64,000 bases of DNA, taken from contig JAEXLD010000081.1 of assembly GCA_023445445.1 (NCBI GenBank), positions 1 through 64,000 on the forward strand. Direction: 5' to 3'. The position numbers and the translations under genes are program-made. The notes beneath the pieces are model-generated. The model saw only the letters and a list, made by a program, of their open reading frames with translations. It did no database searches and had not been told where the DNA came from. This stretch comes from Bacillota bacterium. GTDB taxonomy: Bacteria; Bacillota; Clostridia; Clostridiales; Clostridiaceae. Of the stretch, positions 41,041 to 49,823 are shown in pieces. Numbering within the stretch: the stretch's first letter is position 1; the number at the start of each line of letters is the position of its first letter.

Positions 41041-41505
41041 ATGATAGAAAAATTATTAACTGAGGAAGCTATTGATGTAAACATCAAGGCTGAGAATTGG
41101 CAAGAAGCAGTAACTATAGCAGGTAAATTACTATTAAAAAATGAAAAGATTGAGGAAAGATATATAGAAGCTATGATACAAACAGTTAAGGAAATGGGCC
41201 CATATATAGTAATGGCACCTGGAATAGCAATGCCTCATGGAAGACCTGATTCTGGAGTTTTAGAACTAGGAATATCATTAATATCTTTAGAAAAGGGTTT
41301 AAACTTTGGAAGTAGTGAATTTGATCCTGTTAAGCTTGTATTTGCAATTTGTGCTAAGGAAAATAAAACACATATTGAATTACTTCAAGATTTATCTTAT
41401 ATCTTGGATGATGAAAATCTATTAAATGAAGTTGAAGGATGTAATTCAAAAGAAGAGTTGTTAAAGGTAATTTTAGAGGTTTATAAAAGAAATAAAACAA
41501 ATTAA
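41041..41505 (+). CDS. PTS EIIA component, ascorbate/fructose type
   Basis: The 154-residue protein is an EIIA of PTS_EIIA type 2, with the active H66 in GIAMPHGRP. It should take phosphate from HPr and pass it to the EIIB encoded three bases after its stop. Its closest match in the window is the C-terminal EIIA domain of the regulator at 43505-45649, which has GIAIPHARP at the same place. AGAGAGG precedes ATG 41041. Confidence 0.88.
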   Translation: MIEKLLTEEAIDVNIKAENWQEAVTIAGKLLLKNEKIEERYIEAMIQTVKEMGPYIVMAPGIAMPHGRPDSGVLELGISLISLEKGLNFGSSEFDPVKLVFAICAKENKTHIELLQDLSYILDDENLLNEVEGCNSKEELLKVILEVYKRNKTN

Positions 41506-41519
41506 GGGTGGGATTATTT

Positions 41520-41801
41520 ATGAAAATTATAACTGTATGTGGAAATGGAATAGGAAGCAGTTTAATGCTAGCTATGAAAATACAAGAAATATGTGATGAG
41601 GAGGGGATAAAGGCAGAGGTAGAGTCTTCTGATGTTAGTGCAGCTGTAGGAAAGAAATGTGATCTTATTGTTACTGTTAAAGAATTAGCTTCACACTTTA
41701 ATAATGATAATACTTTAATTGTTAGAAGCTATATAAACAAAAAGAAGATTAAGGAAGATATATTAGATAAGCTTAAAGAGAAAAGTACAGAGTTAAAATA
41801 G
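41520..41801 (+). CDS. PTS EIIB component, ascorbate type
   Basis: The 93-residue EIIB begins MKIITVCGNGIGSSLML, with the phosphorylated Cys7 in the CGNGIGSS loop. ATG 41520 is preferred to 41508 because GGGTGGG precedes it with normal spacing. It is a cytosolic phosphocarrier between EIIA and the EIIC below, as in the UlaB/SgaB family. The gap to EIIC is 48 bases. Confidence 0.88.
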   Translation: MKIITVCGNGIGSSLMLAMKIQEICDEEGIKAEVESSDVSAAVGKKCDLIVTVKELASHFNNDNTLIVRSYINKKKIKEDILDKLKEKSTELK

Positions 41802-41849
41802 CATTTATTTTGGTTATTATAAAATTTTTATATAAAGGAGAAGGGTATT

Positions 41850-43220
41850 ATGGAAGGTATTTTAGCGTTTTTTAGAGATTTCTTAAAAGAACCTGCATTA
41901 TTAATGGGATTAATGGCTTTTATAGGATTAATTGCTTTAAGAAGGCCAACTCATAAGGTATTTACAGGAACTTTGAAACCTATACTTGGTTATTTAATGC
42001 TTGGTGCAGGTGCAGATTTTATAGTTTCTAATTTAAATCCTTTAGGAGAAATGATTCAAGAGGGATTTAATATTAATGGAGTTATTCCTAATAATGAGGC
42101 AATAGTTTCAGTAGCACAAAAGGTTCTTGGTGTGGAAACAATGTCTATATTAATAGTTGGTTATGTAGTAAACCTTGCTATAGCAAGATTCACTAAATAT
42201 AAATATATATTCTTAACTGGACATCATAGTTTCTTTATGGCATGTCTATTATCAGCAGTTTTACAAACAGCAGGCTTTGAAGGAGCAGCTTTAATTGGAA
42301 TTGGTGGAGCCTTCTTAGGATTGATTAGTGCAATATTACCAGCAGTTGGACAAAAGTATACTTTAAAGGTTACTGATGGTGATGAAGTTGCTATGGGTCA
42401 TTTTGGAAGTTTAGCTTATTATGCATCAGCATGGATAGGTGGAAAAGTAGGTAAGGCAGAAGATAGCACAGAAAAGATGGAAATACCAGAACAATGGAGT
42501 TTCTTAAGAGATACAACAATTTCAACAGCTTTAACAATGATGGTATTTTATTTAATAGCTGCTATAGCTGCAGGTTCTGAATTTGTTAATAACTTATCTG
42601 GTGGACAAAATATGGTATTATTTGCTTTAATGTCAGCAATGAAGTTTGCTGTAGGTGTAACTATAGTTTATGCAGGTGTTAGAATGATACTTGGAGATTT
42701 ACTTCCAGCCTTCCAAGGTATTGCTACAAAGGTTATACCAGATGCAATTCCAGCAGTAGACTGTGCAGTATTCTTCACATATGCACCAACAGCAGTTGTT
42801 ATAGGTTTTGTTTCTAGCTTTATAGGTGGAGTTATTGGAATGTTATTACTTGGAGTAGCTGGTGGAGCTTTAATTATACCAGGACTTGTACCGCATTTCT
42901 TCTGTGGAGCAACAGCAGGTATATATGGAAATGCAACAGGTGGCAAAAAGGGAGCAGCTGTTGGAGCTTTTGTTAATGGATTATTAATTACCTTTGTTCC
43001 AGCATTATTACTTCCTGTACTAGGCAACCTAGGCTTTGAGAATACAACCTTTGGTGATTTTGACTTTGGTATTGTAGGATTAGCAATAGGAAAGCTTTAT
43101 GAATTCTTAGGCTCTATAGGAGTAATAATATTATTAGCTTTATTAGTGATTGTAGTATTAATTCCAAGTTTTATAAAAACAAAGTCAAAGGTTATTAACA
43201 ATAATTCTGAGGAAATGTAA
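41850..43220 (+). CDS. PTS EIIC permease, ascorbate (UlaA/SgaT) family
   Basis: The 456-residue membrane protein has about eleven hydrophobic segments and UlaA-type motifs: LGYLMLGAGADFIV, LTGHHSFFMACL, VDCAVFFTYAPTAV and GLVPHFFCGATAGIYGN. Family members transport L-ascorbate, but many clostridial relatives have other sugar or polyol substrates. The absence of UlaD, UlaE, UlaF or UlaG genes and the presence of a transaldolase-like enzyme make ascorbate uncertain here. GGAGAAGGG precedes ATG 41850. Confidence 0.88.
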   Translation: MEGILAFFRDFLKEPALLMGLMAFIGLIALRRPTHKVFTGTLKPILGYLMLGAGADFIVSNLNPLGEMIQEGFNINGVIPNNEAIVSVAQKVLGVETMSILIVGYVVNLAIARFTKYKYIFLTGHHSFFMACLLSAVLQTAGFEGAALIGIGGAFLGLISAILPAVGQKYTLKVTDGDEVAMGHFGSLAYYASAWIGGKVGKAEDSTEKMEIPEQWSFLRDTTISTALTMMVFYLIAAIAAGSEFVNNLSGGQNMVLFALMSAMKFAVGVTIVYAGVRMILGDLLPAFQGIATKVIPDAIPAVDCAVFFTYAPTAVVIGFVSSFIGGVIGMLLLGVAGGALIIPGLVPHFFCGATAGIYGNATGGKKGAAVGAFVNGLLITFVPALLLPVLGNLGFENTTFGDFDFGIVGLAIGKLYEFLGSIGVIILLALLVIVVLIPSFIKTKSKVINNNSEEM

Positions 43221-43232
43221 TCCCAAAATTGA

Positions 43233-43346
43233 TCCCCAATTTGATCCCCAGGGGACCAAATAATTTCCAGTTTATAGTTAATCCCCAGGGGACCAATTAT
43301 TTACCAAATCATAGGTATACCCCAGGGGACCAAATAACTTCCAATT
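43233..43346. repeat. Three tandem partial REP-like units (copy 4)
   Basis: CCCCAGGGGACCAA occurs three times (about 43246, 43283 and 43320), each followed by a right-arm version (TAATTTCCAG, TTATTTACC, ATAACTTCC) but with reduced left arms. They lie between the EIIC gene and the regulator gene. Confidence 0.8.
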
Positions 43347-43504
43347 AGGCTAGATATTATTATCTAGCCTTTATTTTTGGAGACAAACACATAAAAATAT
43401 ATTAAGGTGTATAATAAATACAAAATTAATTTAGATACAAATTAAATTTAGATACAAATTATAATTATGGGATAGTAATTATAAATTAGATAGGAGGGGA
43501 AATT

Positions 43505-45649
43505 TTGAATATAAGATATATTGAAATATTAAATTTATTAATTAATTCTAGAACTGATTTAAGTGTTGAAGATTTAGCCAATAAATTTGGAATTTCAAAA
43601 AGGATGATTAGATATGATATTGATGAAATTAATAGATATCTAAGGGAAAATAATATTTCTGAAATAGATAAAAAACCTAACTCTCCATTAAGATTTAACT
43701 TATCTAAAGAGGAAGAAGAAAAAGTGAAAAAGCTTATAAGCAATATAAATATGAAAAGCTATATTTTTTCTACAGAAGAAAGAGTTGGGATATTATTATA
43801 TGAGTTACTAAGTTCAAATAAAATTTATAACTATAATGAGTTTCAAGAAAAATTATCAATAAGTAAAACTACCTTAGTTAATGATATTAAAAAAGTTAAG
43901 GAATGGCTTAGTGAATATAATATAGAAATAATAAAGGTTTCTAATAAAGGTTTTAAAATTAGTGGAGATGAAAATACCATTAGAAAGGCCATGATAAGCT
44001 TACTTATAGATAAAAGTAAGTATAATATTATCGAAACACTAGAAAAAATTTATAATAATGAAAATACTAGCATTTTAGGAGATATTAAAAATATAGACAT
44101 AAATAAAAAGAATATGGGATATATAAAGGAGCTAGTTAGAGAGTTAGAGAAAGATTTTGGAGTGTTTTCTGAAGAAGACTTTTTTAATTTAGTAATTGCA
44201 TTATTTGTAATTATAAATAGAGCTGGGAATCTACCAATTAATAAGGGAAATAAAAGCTTAAGTATAAATTATAAAAAGGAATATGAAGCAGCTTTAGAAA
44301 TTTCCAATAAGATTAAAGATAGGTATAATATTACCTTAGGAAAAGAAGAAGTTAATATTATTGCTAGCAAAATACTATCTGGAAGTAAAAATGAAGGAGA
44401 TTTATTTGAATCGAAGGATTATTTTGATGCTTGTTATATAGCTGGTAAGATAATGGACAACCTAAGATTAACCTTTGGAAATAATTTCAGAATGGATAAT
44501 GCATTATTTGAAAGCTTTATTAATCATCTAAAAAGTTTAATTTTTAGATTAAAATATAATGTTAAAAGTAAAAATCCAATTTTAGATACTATTATAAATA
44601 ACTATAAAAATGAATTTAAATTAGTAAAGGAAGCAACAAATTTTATTAAAGATAAATTTAACTGTATATTAAGTGATGATGAAATTGGATATATAGTTAT
44701 GTATATTGAAGCCACTATAGAAAAAAATAAAAAGGATGAAATAATAAAAAGTAAAAATATTATTATAGCTTGTTCAGCGGGTTTTGCCACAGGAAGATTA
44801 TTAGAAGCTAAGATAAAGGGGAGTTTTGATGTTAATGTAGTTGGAGTTACTTCTATACATAATATAAGTAGTTTATTAAAAGGAAAAGAAAAAATAGATT
44901 ATATAATTTCACCAGTGGATATAAATGAAAATTATAATATACCTATAATAAAAGTATCTCCAATTTTGAATAATGAGGATAGAGGAGAATTAGCAAGACA
45001 TTTATCTTTAAAAAATATAAATGATAATAATTTAAGTCTTCAAGACAAGGGAGAAAATATAGACAAGTTAAAAAGTGTAGATAGTGAAGAAGTCAATATA
45101 GATGAAATTATAAGTATTATAGAAAGAAATGCAAAGATTTTAGATAATAAAAAATTAAAGGAAGAATTAACTTTTTATTTTAATAAAAGAAATAGTGATA
45201 AAATTATTGATTTAAGAAAATATATTTATGAAGATAATATTCAATTAAATTTAGTAGCAGATAATTGGGAAGAGGCAATAAGACTTAGTGCCATGCCACT
45301 GTTAATAAACAAGTCTATAACTGAAGAATATATAGATGCCATGATAGATAATATAAATGATTTAGGTGCATATATAGTGGTAGATGATGGAATAGCCATC
45401 CCTCATGCAAGACCTGATAATTATGTTAAAAGCTTTGGAATTACTATTAATACTTTTATCAATCCAATTACTATAGGTGACCATAATAATATAAGGATAT
45501 TTATAACTATAGCTAGCACAAATAATGAAGATCATATTGAACTAATAACTCAAATAATGAAACTAATAGACGAAGAAGGCTTTATAGATATGTTAAATAG
45601 AAAGGATGTTAGCAAGAAAGAAATATTAAAAATAATAAATTGTAAATAA
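43505..45649 (+). CDS. PRD-containing transcriptional activator with EIIB and EIIA domains
   Basis: The 714-residue protein has two N-terminal HTH domains (about 5-60, FGISKRMIRYDI, and about 95-160), two PRD domains (about 200-430), an EIIB-like domain (about 440-520, IIACSAGFATG) and an EIIA-type domain (about 575-710, GIAIPHARP). This is the ManR/MtlR/LicR type that senses PTS phosphorylation. It starts at TTG 43505 after AGGAGGGG. It probably controls the aldolase-PTS operon directly upstream, whose EIIA resembles its own. The stop codon lies in the left arm of REP-like copy 5. Confidence 0.9.
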   Translation: MNIRYIEILNLLINSRTDLSVEDLANKFGISKRMIRYDIDEINRYLRENNISEIDKKPNSPLRFNLSKEEEEKVKKLISNINMKSYIFSTEERVGILLYELLSSNKIYNYNEFQEKLSISKTTLVNDIKKVKEWLSEYNIEIIKVSNKGFKISGDENTIRKAMISLLIDKSKYNIIETLEKIYNNENTSILGDIKNIDINKKNMGYIKELVRELEKDFGVFSEEDFFNLVIALFVIINRAGNLPINKGNKSLSINYKKEYEAALEISNKIKDRYNITLGKEEVNIIASKILSGSKNEGDLFESKDYFDACYIAGKIMDNLRLTFGNNFRMDNALFESFINHLKSLIFRLKYNVKSKNPILDTIINNYKNEFKLVKEATNFIKDKFNCILSDDEIGYIVMYIEATIEKNKKDEIIKSKNIIIACSAGFATGRLLEAKIKGSFDVNVVGVTSIHNISSLLKGKEKIDYIISPVDINENYNIPIIKVSPILNNEDRGELARHLSLKNINDNNLSLQDKGENIDKLKSVDSEEVNIDEIISIIERNAKILDNKKLKEELTFYFNKRNSDKIIDLRKYIYEDNIQLNLVADNWEEAIRLSAMPLLINKSITEEYIDAMIDNINDLGAYIVVDDGIAIPHARPDNYVKSFGITINTFINPITIGDHNNIRIFITIASTNNEDHIELITQIMKLIDEEGFIDMLNRKDVSKKEILKIINCK

Positions 45650-45699
45650 ATGGACCCCAGGGGTGCTTTTACACCCCTGGGGTCCATTTATTTACAATT
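45638..45699. repeat. Perfect 28-bp palindrome (REP-like copy 5), upstream of the RAYT gene
   Basis: Arms 45638-45665 and 45672-45699 are fully complementary, core GGACCCCAGGGGTG, feet AATTGTAAATAAAT. It covers the stop of the PRD regulator gene and lies 124 bases before the RAYT start codon. Confidence 0.9.
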
Positions 45700-45823
45700 A
45701 AAGAATAAAAACATAGAATCAGTGAATAATTAATATATAAAATAAAAATTAAATTAAAAAATTTTATTATTAATTTGATTTCAAGGATAAGTGTTTAAAA
45801 ACATAGAAAAGGGAGTTATTCTT

Positions 45824-46405
45824 ATGGTTACACCTAGAAGGTTTTGGAGAGAGGGAACTATTTATCATGTGACAACTAGAGGAAATAGGAAGGAAGATAT
45901 ATTTAATGATAAATCAGATTATAAAGTATACCTTGCAATGATAGAAGAAAATCTTAAATACTATAGTCAATTTAACTATAAATTACTTGAATATTGTTTA
46001 ATGAAAAATCATGTTCATTTACTTATAAAAACAGACACCTGGCCCTTATCTGATTTTATGAGAAGGCTAAATTCTAAATACACTCTATATTATAATAACA
46101 AATATAATTATGTAGGTCATTTATTTCAGGGAAGATATTATTCACAAATAATAGAAAATAATGAACAATTATTAGAGGTAAGTAGATATATTCATTTAAA
46201 TCCAGTAAGATCAAAAATATGTAATAACCCTAAAGATTATATATGGTCTAGCTATCATAATTACATAGTTAATAAAGAAAGTAAATTAATAAGTACTGAA
46301 GTTATATTAGACTTTTTTATAAATAGAAGAAGGTATAGAGAGTTTGTAGAGCATGTACCAGGAGTAAAAGAATTTGATAGTAATGAATGGACAGGGAATA
46401 TATAA
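45824..46405 (+). CDS. REP-associated tyrosine transposase (RAYT, TnpA_REP/Y1 family)
   Basis: The 193-residue protein is an HUH single-strand transposase: HVTTRGNRKEDIF at the start, the metal motif H63-V-H65 in MKNHVHLLI, FQGRYYS, and the probable nucleophile Y122 in SRYIHLNPVRS. RAYTs are single-copy, non-IS relatives of IS200/IS605 that move or spread REP palindromes. Here it is bracketed by copies 5 (45638-45699) and 6 (46413-46453), and about ten more copies lie within 30 kb. ATG 45824 follows GGGAG; GTG 45791 has no binding site. Confidence 0.88.
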   Translation: MVTPRRFWREGTIYHVTTRGNRKEDIFNDKSDYKVYLAMIEENLKYYSQFNYKLLEYCLMKNHVHLLIKTDTWPLSDFMRRLNSKYTLYYNNKYNYVGHLFQGRYYSQIIENNEQLLEVSRYIHLNPVRSKICNNPKDYIWSSYHNYIVNKESKLISTEVILDFFINRRRYREFVEHVPGVKEFDSNEWTGNI

Positions 46406-46412
46406 GAATTCA

Positions 46413-46453
46413 ATTTCCAAATATTGTTCCCCTGGGGAACAATATTTGGAAAT
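46413..46453. repeat. Palindrome (REP-like copy 6), downstream of the RAYT gene
   Basis: ATTTCCAAATATTGTTCCCC (46413-46432) and its exact complement (46434-46453) flank a single central T. The core is CCCCTGGGG, the reverse of the other form. It probably also terminates the RAYT transcript. Confidence 0.9.
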
Positions 46454-46648
46454 CTAAAAAAAGTCCTAATATATAAAGATAGTTAAAATATTATGTGAAA
46501 AATAAAAATAAATCTAAAAATATTAAAAGTTTAAATAAACATTTTTCTAAAATTTTTATAAGGGTATATGGTACTATAAATATAGAAAATGTAAAGCATT
46601 ACAAAGGAACTTGATGTATATAATAACATATTAATATGGAGGGATAAA

Positions 46649-47956
46649 ATGAGAATTAAAAAATTAACATCAATTATTATGGCAGCAGTATTAACCTTTG
46701 GACTTGTAGCTTGTGGAGAAAAATCATCAGACGGAGCAAATGAAAATAAGGGAAGTGAAAATAGTAAAAAAATTACTATTTGGGCTTGGGATGAGGCTTT
46801 CAACATTGTAGCAGCCAATAAGGCAAAGGCAATATATCTAAAGGATAATCCTGATGCAGAAATTGAAGTAGTTACTATGGCCCAAGATGATATTGTAGCT
46901 AAACTAAATACAAGCTTATCATCAGGTTCCTATGAAGGACTTCCTAATATTGTATTAATAGAAGATTATAAGATACAAGGATATTTAACTGCTTATAGTG
47001 ATGAATTTGCAGATTTATCTTCAGTAGTTAAAAAAGATGATTTTGCAGAATACAAAACAGGTGTTAACTATGTAGATGGAAAACTATATGGTATCCCATT
47101 TGATAGTGGAGTTGCAGCTACCTTCTATAGAACAGATTTAATTGAACAAGCTGGCTATACTAAAAAGGATATGGAAAACTTAACTTGGGATAAATATATT
47201 GAAATAGGTAAGGCAGTTAAAGCAAAAACTGGAATAGATATGATTACAATAGATCCAAGTGAACTAGGACCAATCAGAATGATGTTACAAAGTGCTGGCT
47301 CATGGTATACAGATGCTGATGGCAAAGTTACTATAGGAAATAATGATACATTAAAGGATGCTATTAAGGTATATAAAGAGTTAAATGAAGCAGGTATTAC
47401 AAAGCAAGTTGCTGATTGGGATCAATTTGTTGGTGCCTTTAATAAAGGTGAAGTTGCTTCAGTAATTACAGGGTGTTGGATTGCACCATCTATTAGAAAG
47501 GCAGAAGATCAAAATGGAAAATGGGCTGTAGCTGCATTTCCTAGAATGTCTATCAATAATAAATCAGTAGGAGCTTCATCAATTGGTGGTTCTGGATGGT
47601 ATGCTCTTAAGAATGTTGGAAATACAGAAATGGCAGTAGATTTCTTAGGTAAAACCTTTGGTTCTAACGTAGATTTAATGAATGACTTAGCAGATTCAAT
47701 AACTTTAGTTAGTACTTTAAATAAAGCAGCTGAAGCTCCTAATTATAAAAAAGGAAATGAATTCTTTGGTGGTCAAGAAATATTTGCAGATTTCGCTAAG
47801 TGGACAGGTGAAGTACCTTCAGTAAATTATGGTCTACACACATATGCAATTGAAGATATTATGACTGAAGCAATTCAAGCTATATTAGGTGGAGCAGATG
47901 TTGATGGAACTCTAGAGTCATATCAAAAACAAATTGAATCAGCAGTTGCTCAGTAA
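46649..47956 (+). CDS. Sugar ABC importer binding lipoprotein (family 1)
   Basis: The 435-residue lipoprotein has a lipobox LVAC at about 19-22 and a family 1 solute-binding domain: KKITIWAWDEAFN, GSYEGLPNIVLIED, VDGKLYGIPFDSG and a GSGWYALKN loop. It starts an operon with two MalFG-type permeases and a GH2 beta-galactosidase, so lactose or another beta-galactoside is the likely ligand. GGAGGG precedes ATG 46649. No ATPase gene is in the operon; such importers often share a common MsmX-type ATPase. A hairpin follows the stop. Confidence 0.88.
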   Translation: MRIKKLTSIIMAAVLTFGLVACGEKSSDGANENKGSENSKKITIWAWDEAFNIVAANKAKAIYLKDNPDAEIEVVTMAQDDIVAKLNTSLSSGSYEGLPNIVLIEDYKIQGYLTAYSDEFADLSSVVKKDDFAEYKTGVNYVDGKLYGIPFDSGVAATFYRTDLIEQAGYTKKDMENLTWDKYIEIGKAVKAKTGIDMITIDPSELGPIRMMLQSAGSWYTDADGKVTIGNNDTLKDAIKVYKELNEAGITKQVADWDQFVGAFNKGEVASVITGCWIAPSIRKAEDQNGKWAVAAFPRMSINNKSVGASSIGGSGWYALKNVGNTEMAVDFLGKTFGSNVDLMNDLADSITLVSTLNKAAEAPNYKKGNEFFGGQEIFADFAKWTGEVPSVNYGLHTYAIEDIMTEAIQAILGGADVDGTLESYQKQIESAVAQ

Positions 47957-47985
47957 AAAGTCTATAAATTTATAAATAATAAAAG

Positions 47986-48020
47986 TAGCTATTTATTAAA
48001 AGAAAATTAGTAAATAGCTA
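47986..48020 (+). other. Hairpin after the galactoside-binding protein gene
   Basis: TAGCTATTTA (47986-47995) pairs with TAAATAGCTA (48011-48020), extendable by wobble pairs on both sides. There is no T tract. It stands at the same place as the hairpin at 36338-36373 in the other importer operon. Confidence 0.65.
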
Positions 48021-48044
48021 TTTCTTGTATAAGGGGTGAGAAGT

Positions 48045-48929
48045 TTGAAAGTTAAATCATTAAAAAATAAATTAGATAGAAAAGCATGGCTATTTATCTT
48101 GCCAAGTTTAATATTAATAACAGTACTTGTATTTTATCCTATGATTCAGGCTTTTATTATATCTCTAAAAAGTGGGATGGGTAATAATTTAAGCTTTACA
48201 GGGATAGATAATTATAAAAGGTTACTTACAGATTCAACCTTTAAAAAGGCATTATTTAATACATTAACATATCTAGTTATTCAAGTTCCAATTATGATAA
48301 TTTTAGCTCTTTTAATTTCAGCATTATTAAATGATAAAAAGTTAAAAGCAAGAGGCTTCTTTAGAACAGCTATATTCCTACCTTGTGTTACTTCATTAGT
48401 AGCATATTCTATAATTTTTAAGAGTTTATTTGCTACAGATGGCTTTGTAAATGCACTTTTAATGAAAATTAATCTTATTGCAGAGCCAATTGCATGGATA
48501 ACACATCCTATTTGGGCCAAGGTCCTTATAATCTTAGCAATAACATGGAGGTGGACAGGCTATAATATGGTTTTTTATTTAGCAGGAATGCAATCCATTG
48601 ATGATTCAATATATGAGGCAGCAGAAATAGATGGAGCAAGTGCTTTTATGAGATTTAAAAGTATAACTCTTCCATTGTTAAAGCCAATAGTTTTATTTAC
48701 AACTATTAACTCAACAATAGGAACATTACAGTTATTTGATGAAACAGTAAATATAACCAATGGTGGTCCAGCTAATGCAACTATTACTATTTCTCAATAT
48801 ATATATAATTTATTATTTAAGTATTCACCGAACTTTGGATATGCTGCTGCAATTTCTTATGTAATAGTACTAATTATTGTGGTACTATCCTTTATTCAAT
48901 TAAAAGCTGGAGGTGATAAAAATGAGTAA
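48045..48929 (+). CDS. Sugar ABC importer permease, MalF/LacF type
   Basis: The 294-residue protein has six hydrophobic helices and the EAA loop YEAAEIDGASAFMRFKSITL that docks to the ATPase. TTG 48045 follows AAGGGGTGAG (48031-48040); the upstream GTG 48036 is inside that site. It pairs with the MalG-type permease below to form the galactoside pore. The stop overlaps the next start by 8 bases. Confidence 0.88.
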   Translation: MKVKSLKNKLDRKAWLFILPSLILITVLVFYPMIQAFIISLKSGMGNNLSFTGIDNYKRLLTDSTFKKALFNTLTYLVIQVPIMIILALLISALLNDKKLKARGFFRTAIFLPCVTSLVAYSIIFKSLFATDGFVNALLMKINLIAEPIAWITHPIWAKVLIILAITWRWTGYNMVFYLAGMQSIDDSIYEAAEIDGASAFMRFKSITLPLLKPIVLFTTINSTIGTLQLFDETVNITNGGPANATITISQYIYNLLFKYSPNFGYAAAISYVIVLIIVVLSFIQLKAGGDKNE

Positions 48930-49767
48930 AAAGTTTAGTATAATAAATATTATAAAGTATATTTTTTTAAGTATAGTATCTTTCATTTCTATTTTCCCAT
49001 TTATATGGATGATAATTGCAACTACAAATAAATCTGTTGAAGTTACTAAGGGAACTTTGATTCCTGGAGGGTATTTTTTAGAGAATTTAAAGAATTTATT
49101 AGTTTCAGATTTAAAATATACCTTAGCCTTTAAGAATTCATTAATAATTGCAATCTCCACAACTATATTAGCTATGTTTATTTCTTCCTTAGCTGGATAT
49201 GCCTTTGAAGTATATAAAAGTAAAGCTAGAGATAGGATATTTAATTTTATATTACTATCAATGATGGTTCCTTTTGCAGCACTAATGGTACCTTTATTTA
49301 GATTATTTACTAGGATTAAAGCTTTTGGACCATTAAAAGCAATAGGGTTAAACACAAATGGATCTGTAATTATTATATCTATTGCCACAGCCTTTTTAAT
49401 ATTTTTCTTTAGGCAAAACACCAAAAGTTTCCCTAAGGATTTAATTGAAGCTGCTAGGATAGATGGCCTTGGAGAAGTTGGTATTTTCTTTAGAATATAT
49501 ATACCAACAATGAAATCAAGCTATGCAGCTGCAATAATAGTTACATTTATGGCAAGTTGGAATAGCTATTTATGGCCACTTATCGCCTTACAATCTCAAG
49601 ATAAAAGGACATTGCCTTTAGTAATATCAGCTTTAGGTTCATCATATACCCCAGATTATGGGATGATAATGACAGCAGTAGTTATAGCCACACTACCAAC
49701 AGCTATAATATTCTTCTTAATGCAAAAGCATTTTGTAGCTGGAATGACAGGATCATTAAAGGGATAA
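48922..49767 (+). CDS. Sugar ABC importer permease, MalG/LacG type
   Basis: The 281-residue protein has six hydrophobic helices with the EAA motif IEAARIDGLGEVGIFFRIYI and the C-terminal MTGSLKG end typical of the family. ATG 48922 follows GGAGGTG and overlaps the previous stop; GTG 48913 is part of the binding site. REP-like copy 7 lies between it and the beta-galactosidase gene. Confidence 0.88.
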   Translation: MSKKFSIINIIKYIFLSIVSFISIFPFIWMIIATTNKSVEVTKGTLIPGGYFLENLKNLLVSDLKYTLAFKNSLIIAISTTILAMFISSLAGYAFEVYKSKARDRIFNFILLSMMVPFAALMVPLFRLFTRIKAFGPLKAIGLNTNGSVIIISIATAFLIFFFRQNTKSFPKDLIEAARIDGLGEVGIFFRIYIPTMKSSYAAAIIVTFMASWNSYLWPLIALQSQDKRTLPLVISALGSSYTPDYGMIMTAVVIATLPTAIIFFLMQKHFVAGMTGSLKG

Positions 49768-49768
49768 A

Positions 49769-49798
49769 ATTGGAAAATAATTGGTCCCCAGGGGAATA
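49769..49798. repeat. Half REP-like unit (copy 7) inside the operon
   Basis: TTGGAAAATAATTGG followed by TCCCCAGGGGAATAAA carries the left arm and core but no proper right arm, so it cannot fold into the long hairpin. It lies between the MalG-type gene and the beta-galactosidase gene. Confidence 0.8.
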
Positions 49799-49823
49799 AA
49801 AAATATATTAGGAGGTTTTTTTA

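Noticed and set aside
48900..49424. 174-residue minus-strand open frame opposite the MalG-type gene
   Set aside because: It is the complement of a membrane-protein gene with strong family motifs.
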